Counted from the stretch's first letter, positions 1-8,153 are shown. The stretch is 64,000 nt of DNA from JAHCHG01 sp965214585 (GCA_965214585.1 OZ243957.1:1-64000); one strand, 5' to 3'. Made by a program: numbers and translations. Notes: a model not told the origin generated them from the letters alone.

Positions 1-1
1 C

Positions 2-88
2 GGGTTGATCGAATTTAAAGAAGATTTTCTCCGATTAACCAAAAAAGGCTTTGTTTATTCAAATGAAGTGTTTTCCGTTTTTGTTTGA
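2..88 (+). CDS. C-terminal end of a HemW-like radical SAM protein (partial)
   Basis: The window opens inside a reading frame of 28 codons that ends at TGA 86-88. Its residues include RLTKKGFVYSNEVF, which resembles the tail of HemW (oxygen-independent coproporphyrinogen oxidase-like haem chaperone), where an 'RLT..G...SNEVF' ending is common. The gene starts left of the window, so the radical SAM cluster motif cannot be seen. The match rests on a short tail only and is from memory. Confidence 0.55.
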   Translation, partial: GLIEFKEDFLRLTKKGFVYSNEVFSVFV

Positions 89-138
89 ATATAATACCAA
101 ATCTCACTTGATAAGTATGATAAGCCGCCCTTTTGAAG

Positions 139-334
139 AAACACGCACGGAGTAATACCAAGTTGCGTGAATAAAGGCGGAAACCCGCGTGTCAACAAGG
201 GTGCTGTTTGAAAACTTAAAAGTTGATATTAAAAACAGCACCCTCCATTACTGTCGGGTTTCCGCCTTTCCTTTTTTTCACGCAACTTGGTATAAGTGTG
301 CCGCAAGTTGGCACACTTACTCCGTGCGTGTTTC
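139..334. repeat. Nested 196-base palindromic element
   Basis: Left arm 139-187 (AAACACGCACGGAGTAATAC, then CCAAGTTGCGTGA and AAAGGCGGAAACCCG) is mirrored by right arm 255-334. An inner pair GGGTGCTGTTT / AAAACAGCACCC lies at 200-243, and a further small hairpin AAGTGTGCC...GGCACACTT lies at 294-317. Everything reads as nested hairpins, so the apparent reading frame across it is not a gene. Related end sequences recur at 20250-20308, and the inner part at about 41513-41540. Confidence 0.8.
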
Positions 335-392
335 CGCATTTTTAACAAACCTACTTACTGATAAGCCGTATAATACGGTTTAAGTTTGGATA

Positions 393-477
393 TAGGGTAA
401 GAGTAACGCCTTTAGTGGTGAGAAAACGCCTGGCTTCGCTGGCGAAGATCACGCCTAAAGGCGTTACTCTTACCCTA
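393..477. repeat. Perfect 23-base inverted repeat with 39-base loop
   Basis: The arms 393-415 (TAGGGTAAGAGTAACGCC plus TTTAG) and 455-477 are exact reverse complements. The loop holds a smaller hairpin around TTCGCTGGCGAA. Neither arm borders a T-run, so it is not a typical terminator. It looks like a REP-type element. Confidence 0.8.
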
Positions 478-592
478 CGCCAATTTTTAAATTGCTCTAG
501 TTTTTCTAATCACACGGTTTTTCGCGGCATTAATAATTATGCCGCAATTAAAAATCTAAAAATCGGACTTTTTTTAAATTTCAAGTCTAAAA

Positions 593-718
593 TTAGAAAT
601 TATAAGTATTCGCACTAATCAAAGTATCGGCAATTCGCTGACGCGCCGTAATTGTATTGATCGGCGTGTTATTTTTTGTAAAACGCTTGAGTGCCGCGAG
701 CATCATTCGCAAATCGTC
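593..718 (-). pseudogene. Relic of an acyl-CoA dehydrogenase 3' end
   Basis: The minus strand encodes about 40 residues (LRMMLAALKRFTKNNTP ... TLISANTYNF, then stop). They match the C-terminal 40 residues of the complete acyl-CoA dehydrogenase at 1477-3258 with only about five changes. Upstream of residue DLRMML the similarity stops abruptly. Many of the base differences are silent, so the copy was under selection or came from a related genome before being broken. It lies about 760 bases from the intact copy in the same orientation, with a small gene and a mobile repeat between them. Confidence 0.8.
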
Positions 719-808
719 GTCTGAATAAAATGTAAGAATAATAATTTCATTTGAGATTTTAATTCGGTATAATACTAAAATAATCTTAAAATTATTCATC
801 GGAGGTAT

Positions 809-1156
809 ATGAATCAAGAACAGTTTGAAGTTAATTACGACCAAGTATTTTCAAGACCAAAGGGAAGAGAACGGCTCGAAATTCTTAATGAAATTTCCTC
901 TGAAAATATGGCTTTTGTATTCAAAACACATCTTGAGCGTTGGTTGGCAATCAATCGTTCACGGCTAAACGATGAACAAATTTCTGTAATTATTGAAACA
1001 ACTGAAGCAATTAAGCCGGATGTCTATGAATATGTAAGAAAATACAAAAAAAGCCATATAAAAGCTGAACAAATACTTGAAAAATTAAAGTCGGTTTTTT
1101 CCAATGAAGATATAATTCAATTTACAGGAACTCAAGGGGATTATATATCTAAGTAA
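809..1156 (+). CDS. Small soluble helical protein, unknown function
   Basis: A 115-residue protein with a good ribosome site (GGAGG seven bases before ATG 809). It has no signal peptide or membrane segment and looks mostly helical, with a lysine-rich C-terminal half. The stretch around residues 38-75 (HLERWLAINRSRLNDEQ...IKPDVYEYV) reminds me of proteins annotated 'bacteriocin fulvocin C-related', but that is recollection, not a demonstrated match. Its base use is more AT-rich than the neighbouring dehydrogenase. It lies between a relic dehydrogenase end and a 133-base mobile repeat, which suggests an acquired cargo gene. Confidence 0.6.
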   Translation: MNQEQFEVNYDQVFSRPKGRERLEILNEISSENMAFVFKTHLERWLAINRSRLNDEQISVIIETTEAIKPDVYEYVRKYKKSHIKAEQILEKLKSVFSNEDIIQFTGTQGDYISK

Positions 1157-1175
1157 TGCGTCAGTAAACATTTAG

Positions 1176-1308
1176 GACTGGAGCGCAAGCGTCCCGCTTG
1201 CAATGAGCGCGTAGAGCGAAAACTTCCGTTATAACTCAAACTACCTGATTTTCAACGATTTTCCGCCGCTCGCGCGACTGATGCAAGCGGGACGCTTGCG
1301 CTCCAGTC
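1176..1308. mobile_element. 133-base MITE-like element, copy A
   Basis: The ends are inverted repeats beginning GACTGGAGCGCAAGCGTCCC and continuing GCTTGCA. The interior (GAGCGCG..., CCGCCGCTCGCGCGACTG) carries no reading frame. Near-identical copies lie at 51467-51600 (opposite orientation) and 52233-52366, with a degenerate one at 49827-49964. It sits just after the stop of the 115-residue gene. Confidence 0.85.
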
Positions 1309-1417
1309 GGTCACATAACTTATGCCTGACGCAGTAACGGATTGTGTTTCTATACCGATTGCACCTGTTGAGAGTAATAATTAACTTAAAAATCTCTTTT
1401 AAATTTTTCAAAGAAAG

Positions 1418-1452
1418 AGAAAGTCCGAAACCTTAAATTTCGGACTTTTTCG
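1418..1452. terminator. Bidirectional terminator-like hairpin
   Basis: The hairpin AAGTCCGAAA / TTTCGGACTT is followed by T-rich sequence on both strands. On the minus strand it lies 25-60 bases beyond the stop of the acyl-CoA dehydrogenase gene, whose transcript it probably ends. Confidence 0.65.
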
Positions 1453-1476
1453 TAAAAATAAATACTACAATTTATT

Positions 1477-3258
1477 TCAGAAATTATAAGTATTTGCTTG
1501 AATCAAAGTGTCCGCTATTCTTTGACGCGCCGCGATTGTGTTCATCGGCGTATTGTTTTTCGTAAAACGCTTTAACGCCGCGAGCATCATTCTGAGTTCG
1601 TCGCCTTCGGCAAAACCGGCGAGCGTGTTTTTCGCCGTCGCCGTAACGCGCTGAATCGCGTCGTTGCAGAAAACTCCGGCGGCATCAATGTATTTTGAAG
1701 CCGCGTCTTCGCCCGATTTTTCCGCCGATTTCATTGCCCGCAGACAAGCCGTTTCCATCGCGTAGGCTTCCATAATTATATCGGCGCAGCCCATTAGAAT
1801 TTCCTGCTGATCTTTGAGTTCAGCCATATATTTTTTAGCCGCGCTGCCTAAAACCATCAACGCAACTTTTTTCGCGTTGCGTGCAAGTTTTAATTCGGCT
1901 TCGAGCAAACCTGTTTCTTCGTCAAACGACATTTGCGGATTTAAGAGTTCTTCCTGTAAAGCAGTTGCGGCTTTGAGCAAACCCAATTCGCCTTTCATTG
2001 CGCGTTTCAAAAGCATTCCCGGAATCAGCATTCGGTTGATCTCGTTCGTGCCTTCAAAAATGCGGTTGATTCGCGCGTCGCGGTAGGCTTTTTCCGCCGG
2101 ATAATCAGCCGAATAGCCGTAACCTCCGTAAATCTGCACCATTTCATCAACGACGTAATCCAAAACTTCCGAGCAGTAAACTTTATTTATCGAAGATTCG
2201 ACGGCGTATTCTTCAATCGAGCGCAGTTTGTTTTCGTTGTCCGTGCCGCCTGCGATCATCGCGTCAATCATTCCGACTGTTCGGTAACTCATTGATTCGG
2301 CAACCCAAGTTTTGATCGCCATTTCCGCTAGTTTATGCTTTATCGCGCCGAATTGGGCAATCGGCGTGTTAAACTGCTCGCGCTCGTTGGCATAGCGAAC
2401 TGCGTTGTGAATCGCCAGTTTACAGCCGCCCGTAACCGACGCGCCGAGTTTGAAGCGTCCGACGTTTAAAATGTTAAACGCGATCTTCGCGCCGTCGCCG
2501 ACTTCGCCGATCAGATTTGACGCGGGAATTTTTGCGTCCGACAAAATAAGCGGCGTGGTCGAAGAAGATTTGATGCCCATTTTGTGTTCTTCATTTCCCG
2601 GACGGCAATTTTCGCTTCTTTCGACGACAAACGCGGAAAACTTTTTCTTCTCGCCGTCAACTTTTGCGAAAACGACATACATATCCGCAAAACCGCCGTT
2701 GGAAATCCACATTTTTTCGCCGTTTAAGATGTAATGTTCGCCGTCATCGGAAAGTTTCGCGGTGCATTTTGCGCCGAGCGCGTCCGAGCCGGAACTCGCT
2801 TCGCTCAAGCAGTAAGCCGTAATTTTTTCGCCCGCCACAATCGGCGGAATATACTTTTTCTTTAATTCTTCCGAACCGAAATAGAGAATCGGCAAAACTC
2901 CGATTGAAGTCTGCGCTCCGTAAGTTACGCCGAAACCGCTTGAGCGTCCGCTGTTTTCGGCAATGATAACGCCGGATATTTGGTCTAATTCCGCACCGCC
3001 GTATTCTTCGGGAATATTCGCGCCCAAAATTCCGAGTTCTCCGGCTTTGGCAACCAATTCTCTGGCAATTTCCCAATCGTGATTTTCCATCGCTTCGACT
3101 CGCGGAGCAACTTCATTGTCCATAAATTCTCTGGTCGTTTCGCCGATCATTCTGTGTTCATCGGTAAAATCTTCAGGCGTAAAAATCTCGCCCGCTTCGC
3201 ATTCTTCGATTAAAAACGCGCCGCCTTTGACATATTCTTTTTCCATCTTCGCATCCAT
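1477..3258 (-). CDS. Acyl-CoA dehydrogenase with C-terminal extension
   Basis: FAD-dependent dehydrogenase that introduces the trans-2 double bond into acyl-CoA, the first step of beta-oxidation, passing electrons to ETF. The 593-residue protein has the three-part acyl-CoA dehydrogenase fold in its first ~430 residues: AYCLSEASSGSDA, then the REQFNTPIAQFGAIKHKLAEM helix, then YGGYGYSADYPAEKAYRDARINRIFEGTNEI, whose FEG glutamate is the usual catalytic base. A further ~160-residue helical tail places it near the VLCAD/ACAD9-like long forms. I chose ATG 3258 (MDAKMEKEY) because AAAGGA lies just upstream; a longer frame from 3324 would run through the operator. A perfect FadR-like palindrome sits at 3309-3328. 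A relic of this gene's 3' end is at 593-718. Confidence 0.93.
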   Translation of the reverse strand: MDAKMEKEYVKGGAFLIEECEAGEIFTPEDFTDEHRMIGETTREFMDNEVAPRVEAMENHDWEIARELVAKAGELGILGANIPEEYGGAELDQISGVIIAENSGRSSGFGVTYGAQTSIGVLPILYFGSEELKKKYIPPIVAGEKITAYCLSEASSGSDALGAKCTAKLSDDGEHYILNGEKMWISNGGFADMYVVFAKVDGEKKKFSAFVVERSENCRPGNEEHKMGIKSSSTTPLILSDAKIPASNLIGEVGDGAKIAFNILNVGRFKLGASVTGGCKLAIHNAVRYANEREQFNTPIAQFGAIKHKLAEMAIKTWVAESMSYRTVGMIDAMIAGGTDNENKLRSIEEYAVESSINKVYCSEVLDYVVDEMVQIYGGYGYSADYPAEKAYRDARINRIFEGTNEINRMLIPGMLLKRAMKGELGLLKAATALQEELLNPQMSFDEETGLLEAELKLARNAKKVALMVLGSAAKKYMAELKDQQEILMGCADIIMEAYAMETACLRAMKSAEKSGEDAASKYIDAAGVFCNDAIQRVTATAKNTLAGFAEGDELRMMLAALKRFTKNNTPMNTIAARQRIADTLIQANTYNF

Positions 3259-3308
3259 AGTTTTTGTATTCCTTTTTTGTTTGTTGAATTTTCTTAGAGA
3301 TATTATAA

Positions 3309-3328
3309 CTGAATGAGCATTCATTCAG
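3309..3328. promoter_or_regulatory. FadR-like operator of the acyl-CoA dehydrogenase gene
   Basis: A perfect 20-base palindrome, CTGAATGAGCATTCATTCAG, lies about 50 bases upstream of the chosen start. The half-site TGAATGA...TCATTCA is the consensus known for the TetR-family fatty acid regulator FadR of Bacillus (TGAATGAMTANTCATTCA). The same 18-base core, with one change, precedes the thiolase gene at 5561-5578. No TetR-family gene is in the window. Confidence 0.75.
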
Positions 3329-3466
3329 CAAGAAAAACAGGCGATTTTATAAAATTAAATTTTCTCGTAAATTAAACAAGGTATATTTTGCGAAATTCAA
3401 CTTGATTTTTTATTTGTTTGAATTGAAATTTGAGAAAAATCAGAGTATAAAAAATTTTCACAAGTT

Positions 3467-4258
3467 ATGAGAAACTCATTTTTTCGCCAAAAAAACCGCC
3501 CAAAAACTGCCGAAAAACAAAATGGTGAAATTCAAACCGCCTTTTGTCTTAATTGTGAAACAATGCTGTTCGGCAATTTTTGCCGCGAATGCGGTCAACG
3601 CGCCGACACAAAACCGTTTACGCTGAAAAGTTTGCTTTCCGGGTTTCGCAAATTCTTTACTAAATTCGACTCCGAGATCACACGAACTTTTTTCGCCCTG
3701 CTGATTCGTCCGAGCGAATTTTGCCGAAATTATCTGAACGGTAAAAGAATCGGCTTTACCGATCCGATAAAATTCTTTTTTATCGCCTTTGTTTTTGACG
3801 TGACAATTTTCGGTCTAATTCGCCGGGCGGCAGATAATCCAGCGATCAGAGAAGCGGCGGCAACCGATTTTGACACTCAGATTTTCATTTTGGTTACGAC
3901 ATTTTTCTGGGCTGTCGCTTACACGCTGGTCTTCCGCCGCAAAAATTACAATCTGGCTGAAAATACCGTCTGTATGCTTTATCTTACGGCGGAAACGAGA
4001 ATTTTTCTGGTGTTTTTGCAGCTTTTGTTTCTTCCTTTCGCTTTATTTTATGATAACGCCAAGCAAATCGCCGCATTTTTCGGCATAGCCGTCAGTTTCG
4101 TTTATTATATCCTTTTCAGTTGGCGGTTTTACGAAGAAAATTTCTTTAAGGTTATTATAAAAAATATTTTCGTAATTCTTCTGTTTTCAATCATTTTCAT
4201 CGCGTTTTCTTTTCTTCAAGATGCTCTCATTGAAGTATTTCAAGAATTTTACAAATAA
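3467..4258 (+). CDS. DUF3667-family zinc-ribbon membrane protein
   Basis: A 263-residue protein that begins with a short zinc ribbon (CLNCETMLFGNFCRECGQR, residues ~23-41), then the conserved DUF3667-type stretch (LKSLL..., YLNGKRIGFTDPIKFFFI), then about five hydrophobic segments to the C terminus. Proteins of this family are inner-membrane proteins with no assigned activity. It is divergent from the acyl-CoA dehydrogenase, with a 208-base gap. The ribosome site before ATG 3467 is weak, so the start is a little uncertain. The phenylalanine-rich, AT-rich composition is ordinary for a membrane protein here. Confidence 0.75.
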   Translation: MRNSFFRQKNRPKTAEKQNGEIQTAFCLNCETMLFGNFCRECGQRADTKPFTLKSLLSGFRKFFTKFDSEITRTFFALLIRPSEFCRNYLNGKRIGFTDPIKFFFIAFVFDVTIFGLIRRAADNPAIREAAATDFDTQIFILVTTFFWAVAYTLVFRRKNYNLAENTVCMLYLTAETRIFLVFLQLLFLPFALFYDNAKQIAAFFGIAVSFVYYILFSWRFYEENFFKVIIKNIFVILLFSIIFIAFSFLQDALIEVFQEFYK

Positions 4259-4261
4259 AAA

Positions 4262-4296
4262 AATCAAGTTCGCTCTGATAAAACGAACCTGACTTT
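4262..4296. terminator. Shared terminator-like hairpin between convergent genes
   Basis: AAATCAAGTTCG and CGAACCTGACTTT form a stem with one mismatch between the stops of the DUF3667 gene and the thiolase gene. It could end both transcripts. Confidence 0.45.
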
Positions 4297-4344
4297 AATT
4301 GGAATATTCTCTCTCAAAATTACGCCCGGATATATCATCCGAGT

Positions 4345-5526
4345 TTATTTTATCAACTCGAAAATTCCCGCCGCGCCCATTCCGCCGCCGACGCACATTG
4401 TGACCATTCCGTAACGCGCATCTCTGCGTTTCATTTCCTGCAAAATCGTCGCCGTCAATTTCGCTCCCGTGCAGCCCAACGGATGACCGAGCGCGATTGC
4501 GCCGCCGTTGACATTTACTTTATCGGGATTCATTTCAAGCAATTTCATCACCGACAACCCCTGCGCGGCAAACGCTTCGTTTAATTCGATAACGTCAATA
4601 TCTTCAAGCGTCAAACCCGCCATTTTCAAGGCTTTCGGAATCGCATAAACAGGTCCAACGCCCATTTCTTCGGGCAGACAGCCCGCCGTCGCGTAACTCA
4701 AAAATTTCGCAAGCGGTTTTACGCCCAATTCTTCGGCTTTTTCCGCCGACATCACGACCGCCGCCGCCGCGCCGTCAGACATTTGCGAAGAATTCGCCGC
4801 CGTTACCGTTCCCTTGGCGTGAAAAACGGGACGCAGTTTGCTGATCGCTTCAACCGAAGTGTCGCCGCGCACGCCTTCGTCCGTTTCAAACACAACTTCC
4901 TTACGCTGCACGCGACCTTTTTCGTCGGTTTCGTCCAAGTAAATCGTCATCGGCACAATTTCATCTTTAAACTTGCCCGAAGCAATTGCCGCCGCTGCCT
5001 TTTCGTGCGATTTGACGGAAAACTCGTCTTGCTCAGTCCGCGAAATATCATATTTTTTCGCCAGAGCCTCCGCCGTCAAACCCATATTCAAATAATAATC
5101 GGGATAATTTTCAACAATTTTCGGATTCGGACGAAAAACATTGCCGCCCATCGGAATCATAGACATCGTTTCAAGTCCGCCCGCAACAATTACATCCGAC
5201 GCGCCCGTTTTTATTCTGTCCGCCGCCAGCGCAATCGTCTGCAAACCCGACGAGCAATAACGATTAACCGTCATCGCCGGAACTTCCACCGGCAAACCCG
5301 CTTCAATCGCCGCCGTCCGCGCAACATTCATTCCCTGCTCGGCTTCGGGAAACGCGCATCCCATAATCACGTCGTCAATTTGCGCTCCTTCAAGCCCTTC
5401 GACTCTCTCAACCGCTTCCCGAATCGCCGTCGCGCCCAAATCATCAGGTCTGGTATTTTTCAAAGTTCCCTTCGGTGCTTTCCCGACAGCCGTTCGCACG
5501 GCTGAAACTATAACTGCATCTTTCAT
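4345..5526 (-). CDS. Acetyl-CoA acyltransferase (thiolase)
   Basis: Thiolase that cleaves 3-ketoacyl-CoA or condenses acetyl-CoA, the last step of beta-oxidation. The 393-residue length is normal. The catalytic residues are all in place: Cys91 in NRYCSSGLQ, His348 in GGAIALGHPLG and Cys378 in CVGGGMG. Whether it is a degradative FadA type or a biosynthetic acetyl-CoA C-acetyltransferase cannot be settled from sequence alone. The shared operator with the acyl-CoA dehydrogenase favours fatty acid breakdown. GAGGAGA lies ~10 bases before ATG 5526. The gene stands alone; no HAD/hydratase partner is adjacent. Confidence 0.93.
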   Translation of the reverse strand: MKDAVIVSAVRTAVGKAPKGTLKNTRPDDLGATAIREAVERVEGLEGAQIDDVIMGCAFPEAEQGMNVARTAAIEAGLPVEVPAMTVNRYCSSGLQTIALAADRIKTGASDVIVAGGLETMSMIPMGGNVFRPNPKIVENYPDYYLNMGLTAEALAKKYDISRTEQDEFSVKSHEKAAAAIASGKFKDEIVPMTIYLDETDEKGRVQRKEVVFETDEGVRGDTSVEAISKLRPVFHAKGTVTAANSSQMSDGAAAAVVMSAEKAEELGVKPLAKFLSYATAGCLPEEMGVGPVYAIPKALKMAGLTLEDIDVIELNEAFAAQGLSVMKLLEMNPDKVNVNGGAIALGHPLGCTGAKLTATILQEMKRRDARYGMVTMCVGGGMGAAGIFELIK

Positions 5527-5560
5527 AATTTATTTTTCTCCTCTAACTCATTTTATGTAA

Positions 5561-5578
5561 TGAGTGAATGCTCATTCA
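5561..5578. promoter_or_regulatory. FadR-like operator of the thiolase gene
   Basis: TGAGTGAATGCTCATTCA on the plus strand reads TGAATGAGCATTCACTCA on the coding strand of the thiolase. This matches the dehydrogenase operator core (TGAATGAGCATTCATTCA) at 17 of 18 bases. It lies 35-52 bases upstream of the thiolase start, the right distance for a repressor site. Confidence 0.75.
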
Positions 5579-5637
5579 TTTTTATTATAATATACAAATA
5601 TTCGAGTTTTGGCTAATAAGAATCAGATGTTGCTTTT

Positions 5638-6195
5638 TCATTCCCGATTCATATCTTCCGTATTGTAAGTTATCCAACCGCCGTCCATCGTAAATTTTTG
5701 AACGTATATAACTTTTTCATCGGTAATTTCGGTTTCCGCGTTCAATACGGGATTTATAGTAATGGCGTAAAATTCTTCGGGATCAAGCGGGAAAGGTTTT
5801 TCAAAAATCCAGATTTCGGGAAGGTCGTAATGCCCTCGTGAAACTCCTTCTTGTTTGCGCGTTAGTCTGATATTTTTCCGCCTGCACATTGTTTCGATAA
5901 GATCGTGAGCCTCTTTTTTCAACTGCGAGTATTTTTCGCGGGATATTTTTTCAGTCGGTTCTTTTTCAATCGGCGGCGGCGTTTGTTCAATCGGCAAAGT
6001 CGGCGGATATATCCGATTCCAAATTTCCTGACGTTTGATAAAAGAAAATATGCAGATACCGAAAAGCGTAAAAATCAGCCAAGCCGGATAGAAATTTATA
6101 CCTTCGCCCCATCTCATAATCGCCATTATTACTGACAGAAAAAAGCAAACTGCAAACAGATAATCATAGATTTTCAGTTTAGTTGTCAGTTCCAT
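5638..6195 (-). CDS. Small membrane-anchored protein, unknown function
   Basis: A 185-residue protein with two membrane segments (about residues 10-28 and 36-54), a proline/glutamate-rich linker (PPTLPIEQTPPPIEKEPTEK) and a soluble C-terminal domain of ~110 residues. I recognise no family. Its ATG at 6195 lies inside the last codons of the antiporter gene (17-base overlap), so the two are almost certainly translated from one message. It may be an accessory protein of the antiporter, but that is inference from position only. Confidence 0.65.
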   Translation of the reverse strand: MELTTKLKIYDYLFAVCFFLSVIMAIMRWGEGINFYPAWLIFTLFGICIFSFIKRQEIWNRIYPPTLPIEQTPPPIEKEPTEKISREKYSQLKKEAHDLIETMCRRKNIRLTRKQEGVSRGHYDLPEIWIFEKPFPLDPEEFYAITINPVLNAETEITDEKVIYVQKFTMDGGWITYNTEDMNRE

Positions 6196-7438
6196 TTTTA
6201 ATTTCGGCGACCTCGATCTCCGAATCAGGCAATTGCCCCAATTTGCTCAAAAGCGGTGTCATCGTCAAACCCTGCGCGAACACGGAAAATGCGACAACGC
6301 CGAATGTAACGGTTAAAATCTCCTCTCGAAACGGCACGCTTTCGGGAATTCCCAACGCCAAAGCCAATGCCAACGCGCCGCGCAGACCGCCCCAAAACAT
6401 TATGTGCTGATGTTCGGATTCAATTTTCCAGCGCGATTTTGAAAACAGAGCCGAGATCGGATAGATCGCAATCGCGCGGGCGAGGATAACGGCGATGATT
6501 GCTACAAGAATCGCAAAAGCACTTCTGCCGAAATCCTGATATGCTTCGTTTACGCCTAAAATTATAAAAACAATCGAATTGACGACGAAGGCGGCGAATT
6601 CCCAAAAATCTTCGATTGATTCTTCGCCTTTTTGCGTGATAAAACCGAGCGTTTGCGTGTTGCCGACGAGAAGTCCGGCGGTCATCGAAGCGAGAACGCC
6701 CGACCAGTGAAAATGTTCCGCGAGCCAGAACGAACCGAACGCGGCAATCGTCGTTAAGGCGAGTTCGACCAAATGATCTTCCGTTCGTCCGGCGATTAGA
6801 AGTGCGCCGCCGCCGACAATCAAGCCGCTGGCGATTCCGCCGACGATTGATAAAACGAGCGTTCCGGCGATTGTTTCCGCGCTCATCGTCTGTCCCATCG
6901 CAAAGGCGAGCGCGATTGTAAACGCCACCGCCGCCGTCGAATCGTTAAACAAAGACTCCGATTCGACGAGCAGACGCAGACGACCTTCGACCTTCGCTTC
7001 CTTGAAAGTCGCAATCACCGAAACCGGATCGGTTGCCGCGATCAAAACGCCGAAAAGTGCCGCCATTTCCCACGCCCAGCCGATGACAAAGTGCATAATC
7101 GCCGCCGTGATAAACGCCGAAAGCAAAACGCCGACGGTGGCAAACGTAACAACCGGCACAAGATCGCGCTTTAACTCTTTCCAATGAATATAAAGCGCGG
7201 CTTCAAAGATCAGCGGCGGCAGCAAAACCTTAAAAAGCAAATCCTTGCTGAATTCGACCTGAAAACCAAGCGGCACAAACGCCAAAACAACGCCCGCCGC
7301 CACCAAACCGACCGTATATGGAAACTTAAACCGCCGTGCAATAATCGCCACAACCGCGCCGACCAGCAAAATAAGCTCAATCGTTTCAATTCCCAAACCG
7401 ACTTCCGTTCCCGCCGTTCCTGCTATTTCTGCTGCCAT
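6179..7438 (-). CDS. CPA1-family Na+/H+ antiporter
   Basis: An inner-membrane cation/proton exchanger of 419 residues with about 12 membrane segments. CPA1 hallmarks are visible: PPLIFEAALYIHW (segment 3 region), AATDPVSVIATFKEA, then SLFNDSTAAVAF with the ND ion-binding pair, and GGLRGALALALAL near the C-terminal end. The short C-terminal tail lacks a TrkA-C domain, unlike some longer relatives. It overlaps the following 185-residue gene, so the two probably form an operon. Substrate (Na+, K+ or Li+) cannot be read from sequence. Expected roles are pH and sodium balance. Confidence 0.9.
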   Translation of the reverse strand: MAAEIAGTAGTEVGLGIETIELILLVGAVVAIIARRFKFPYTVGLVAAGVVLAFVPLGFQVEFSKDLLFKVLLPPLIFEAALYIHWKELKRDLVPVVTFATVGVLLSAFITAAIMHFVIGWAWEMAALFGVLIAATDPVSVIATFKEAKVEGRLRLLVESESLFNDSTAAVAFTIALAFAMGQTMSAETIAGTLVLSIVGGIASGLIVGGGALLIAGRTEDHLVELALTTIAAFGSFWLAEHFHWSGVLASMTAGLLVGNTQTLGFITQKGEESIEDFWEFAAFVVNSIVFIILGVNEAYQDFGRSAFAILVAIIAVILARAIAIYPISALFSKSRWKIESEHQHIMFWGGLRGALALALALGIPESVPFREEILTVTFGVVAFSVFAQGLTMTPLLSKLGQLPDSEIEVAEIKNGTDN

Positions 7439-7473
7439 AAATTATAGATTCTACGCAAATCCCCGCTTCAATT

Positions 7474-7953
7474 CTACTTTGCAATTCCGATTTCAACAGT
7501 TTTGATTTTCAAAATTCCCTTCAAAATTTGCGGCTCGATCTCAACCAAAAACCCGCGCTTTCCGCCGTTTATATAAATCTTTTCCAAATCAAAAATCGTC
7601 TTCTCCGCATAAACCGGCAAATCCGTTTTCAGACCGAACGGCGAAGTTCCGCCGAAAACATAGCCCGTCAAATTATTCGCCTTCTCCGCCGACGCGGGCG
7701 AGACGGATTTTACTTCTAAAGTCCGCGCCAGATTTTTTTCCGAAACCTGCAAATCGCCGTGCTGCAAAACGATCAAAAATCCTTTTTCGTTCGTTTCAAA
7801 CACCAAAGTTTTAATAACCGAATGCTCGTCAACATCCAAAATTTCCGCCGAATGCGAAGTTCCGCCCTTTTCGACATATTCAAAAAGATGCGGCACGAAA
7901 TCAATCTTTTTCCGCCGCAGAAATCTGATCGCTTGTGTGGTCGGATATTTCAT
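7474..7953 (-). CDS. ybaK: YbaK/EbsC-family Cys-tRNA(Pro) deacylase
   Basis: An editing enzyme that hydrolyses Cys-tRNA(Pro) (and in some relatives Cys-tRNA(Cys)) in the cytoplasm, protecting proline codons. At 159 residues it has the usual YbaK length. It shows the conserved lysine region VIKTLVFE, the LARTLEVKSVSPASAEKA stretch and the FGGTSPFGLK loop of the family. It starts 35 bases upstream of the antiporter start on the same strand, so it could share a transcript. Nothing looks damaged. Confidence 0.88.
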   Translation of the reverse strand: MKYPTTQAIRFLRRKKIDFVPHLFEYVEKGGTSHSAEILDVDEHSVIKTLVFETNEKGFLIVLQHGDLQVSEKNLARTLEVKSVSPASAEKANNLTGYVFGGTSPFGLKTDLPVYAEKTIFDLEKIYINGGKRGFLVEIEPQILKGILKIKTVEIGIAK

Positions 7954-8009
7954 TTTTAAGCCGGTGTGTATAAATAATCTGGCATAATAATTTGTAAAGA
8001 TTAACTTAC

Positions 8010-8098
8010 AAAATAATTGAGAATGGAGAATTGATAATTGAGATTTGTCCTTTGATTATCTGCATAATTATCAATTCTCGATTATTTTGTTGGTATTA
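8010..8098. repeat. Inverted pair of 7-base-period arrays
   Basis: The left array 8017-8044 has four 7-base units of consensus TTGATAA/TTGAGAA. The right side, about 8061-8098, contains the complementary run (ATAATTATCAATTCTCGATT), so the two halves can pair. It lies between ybaK and the PIN-domain gene and belongs to the dispersed heptad family described in the findings. Confidence 0.7.
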
Positions 8099-8153
8099 TT
8101 ATAGAAAATTGAAACTCTCAATAAACCTGAATACTTTTTCTAAACTGCTTAGT

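Noticed and set aside
189..383. Open frame of 64 codons at the left end
   Set aside because: It lies entirely within the nested palindrome and has no ribosome site.
593..844. The 83-codon minus-strand frame as a real gene
   Set aside because: Only its last 40 codons match the dehydrogenase; the first part reads as unrelated AT-rich sequence without a ribosome site and overlaps the start of the next gene.
4783..5505. Long open frame (240 codons) on the plus strand
   Set aside because: It is the complement of the intact thiolase gene and has arginine/asparagine-rich, protein-unlike composition.
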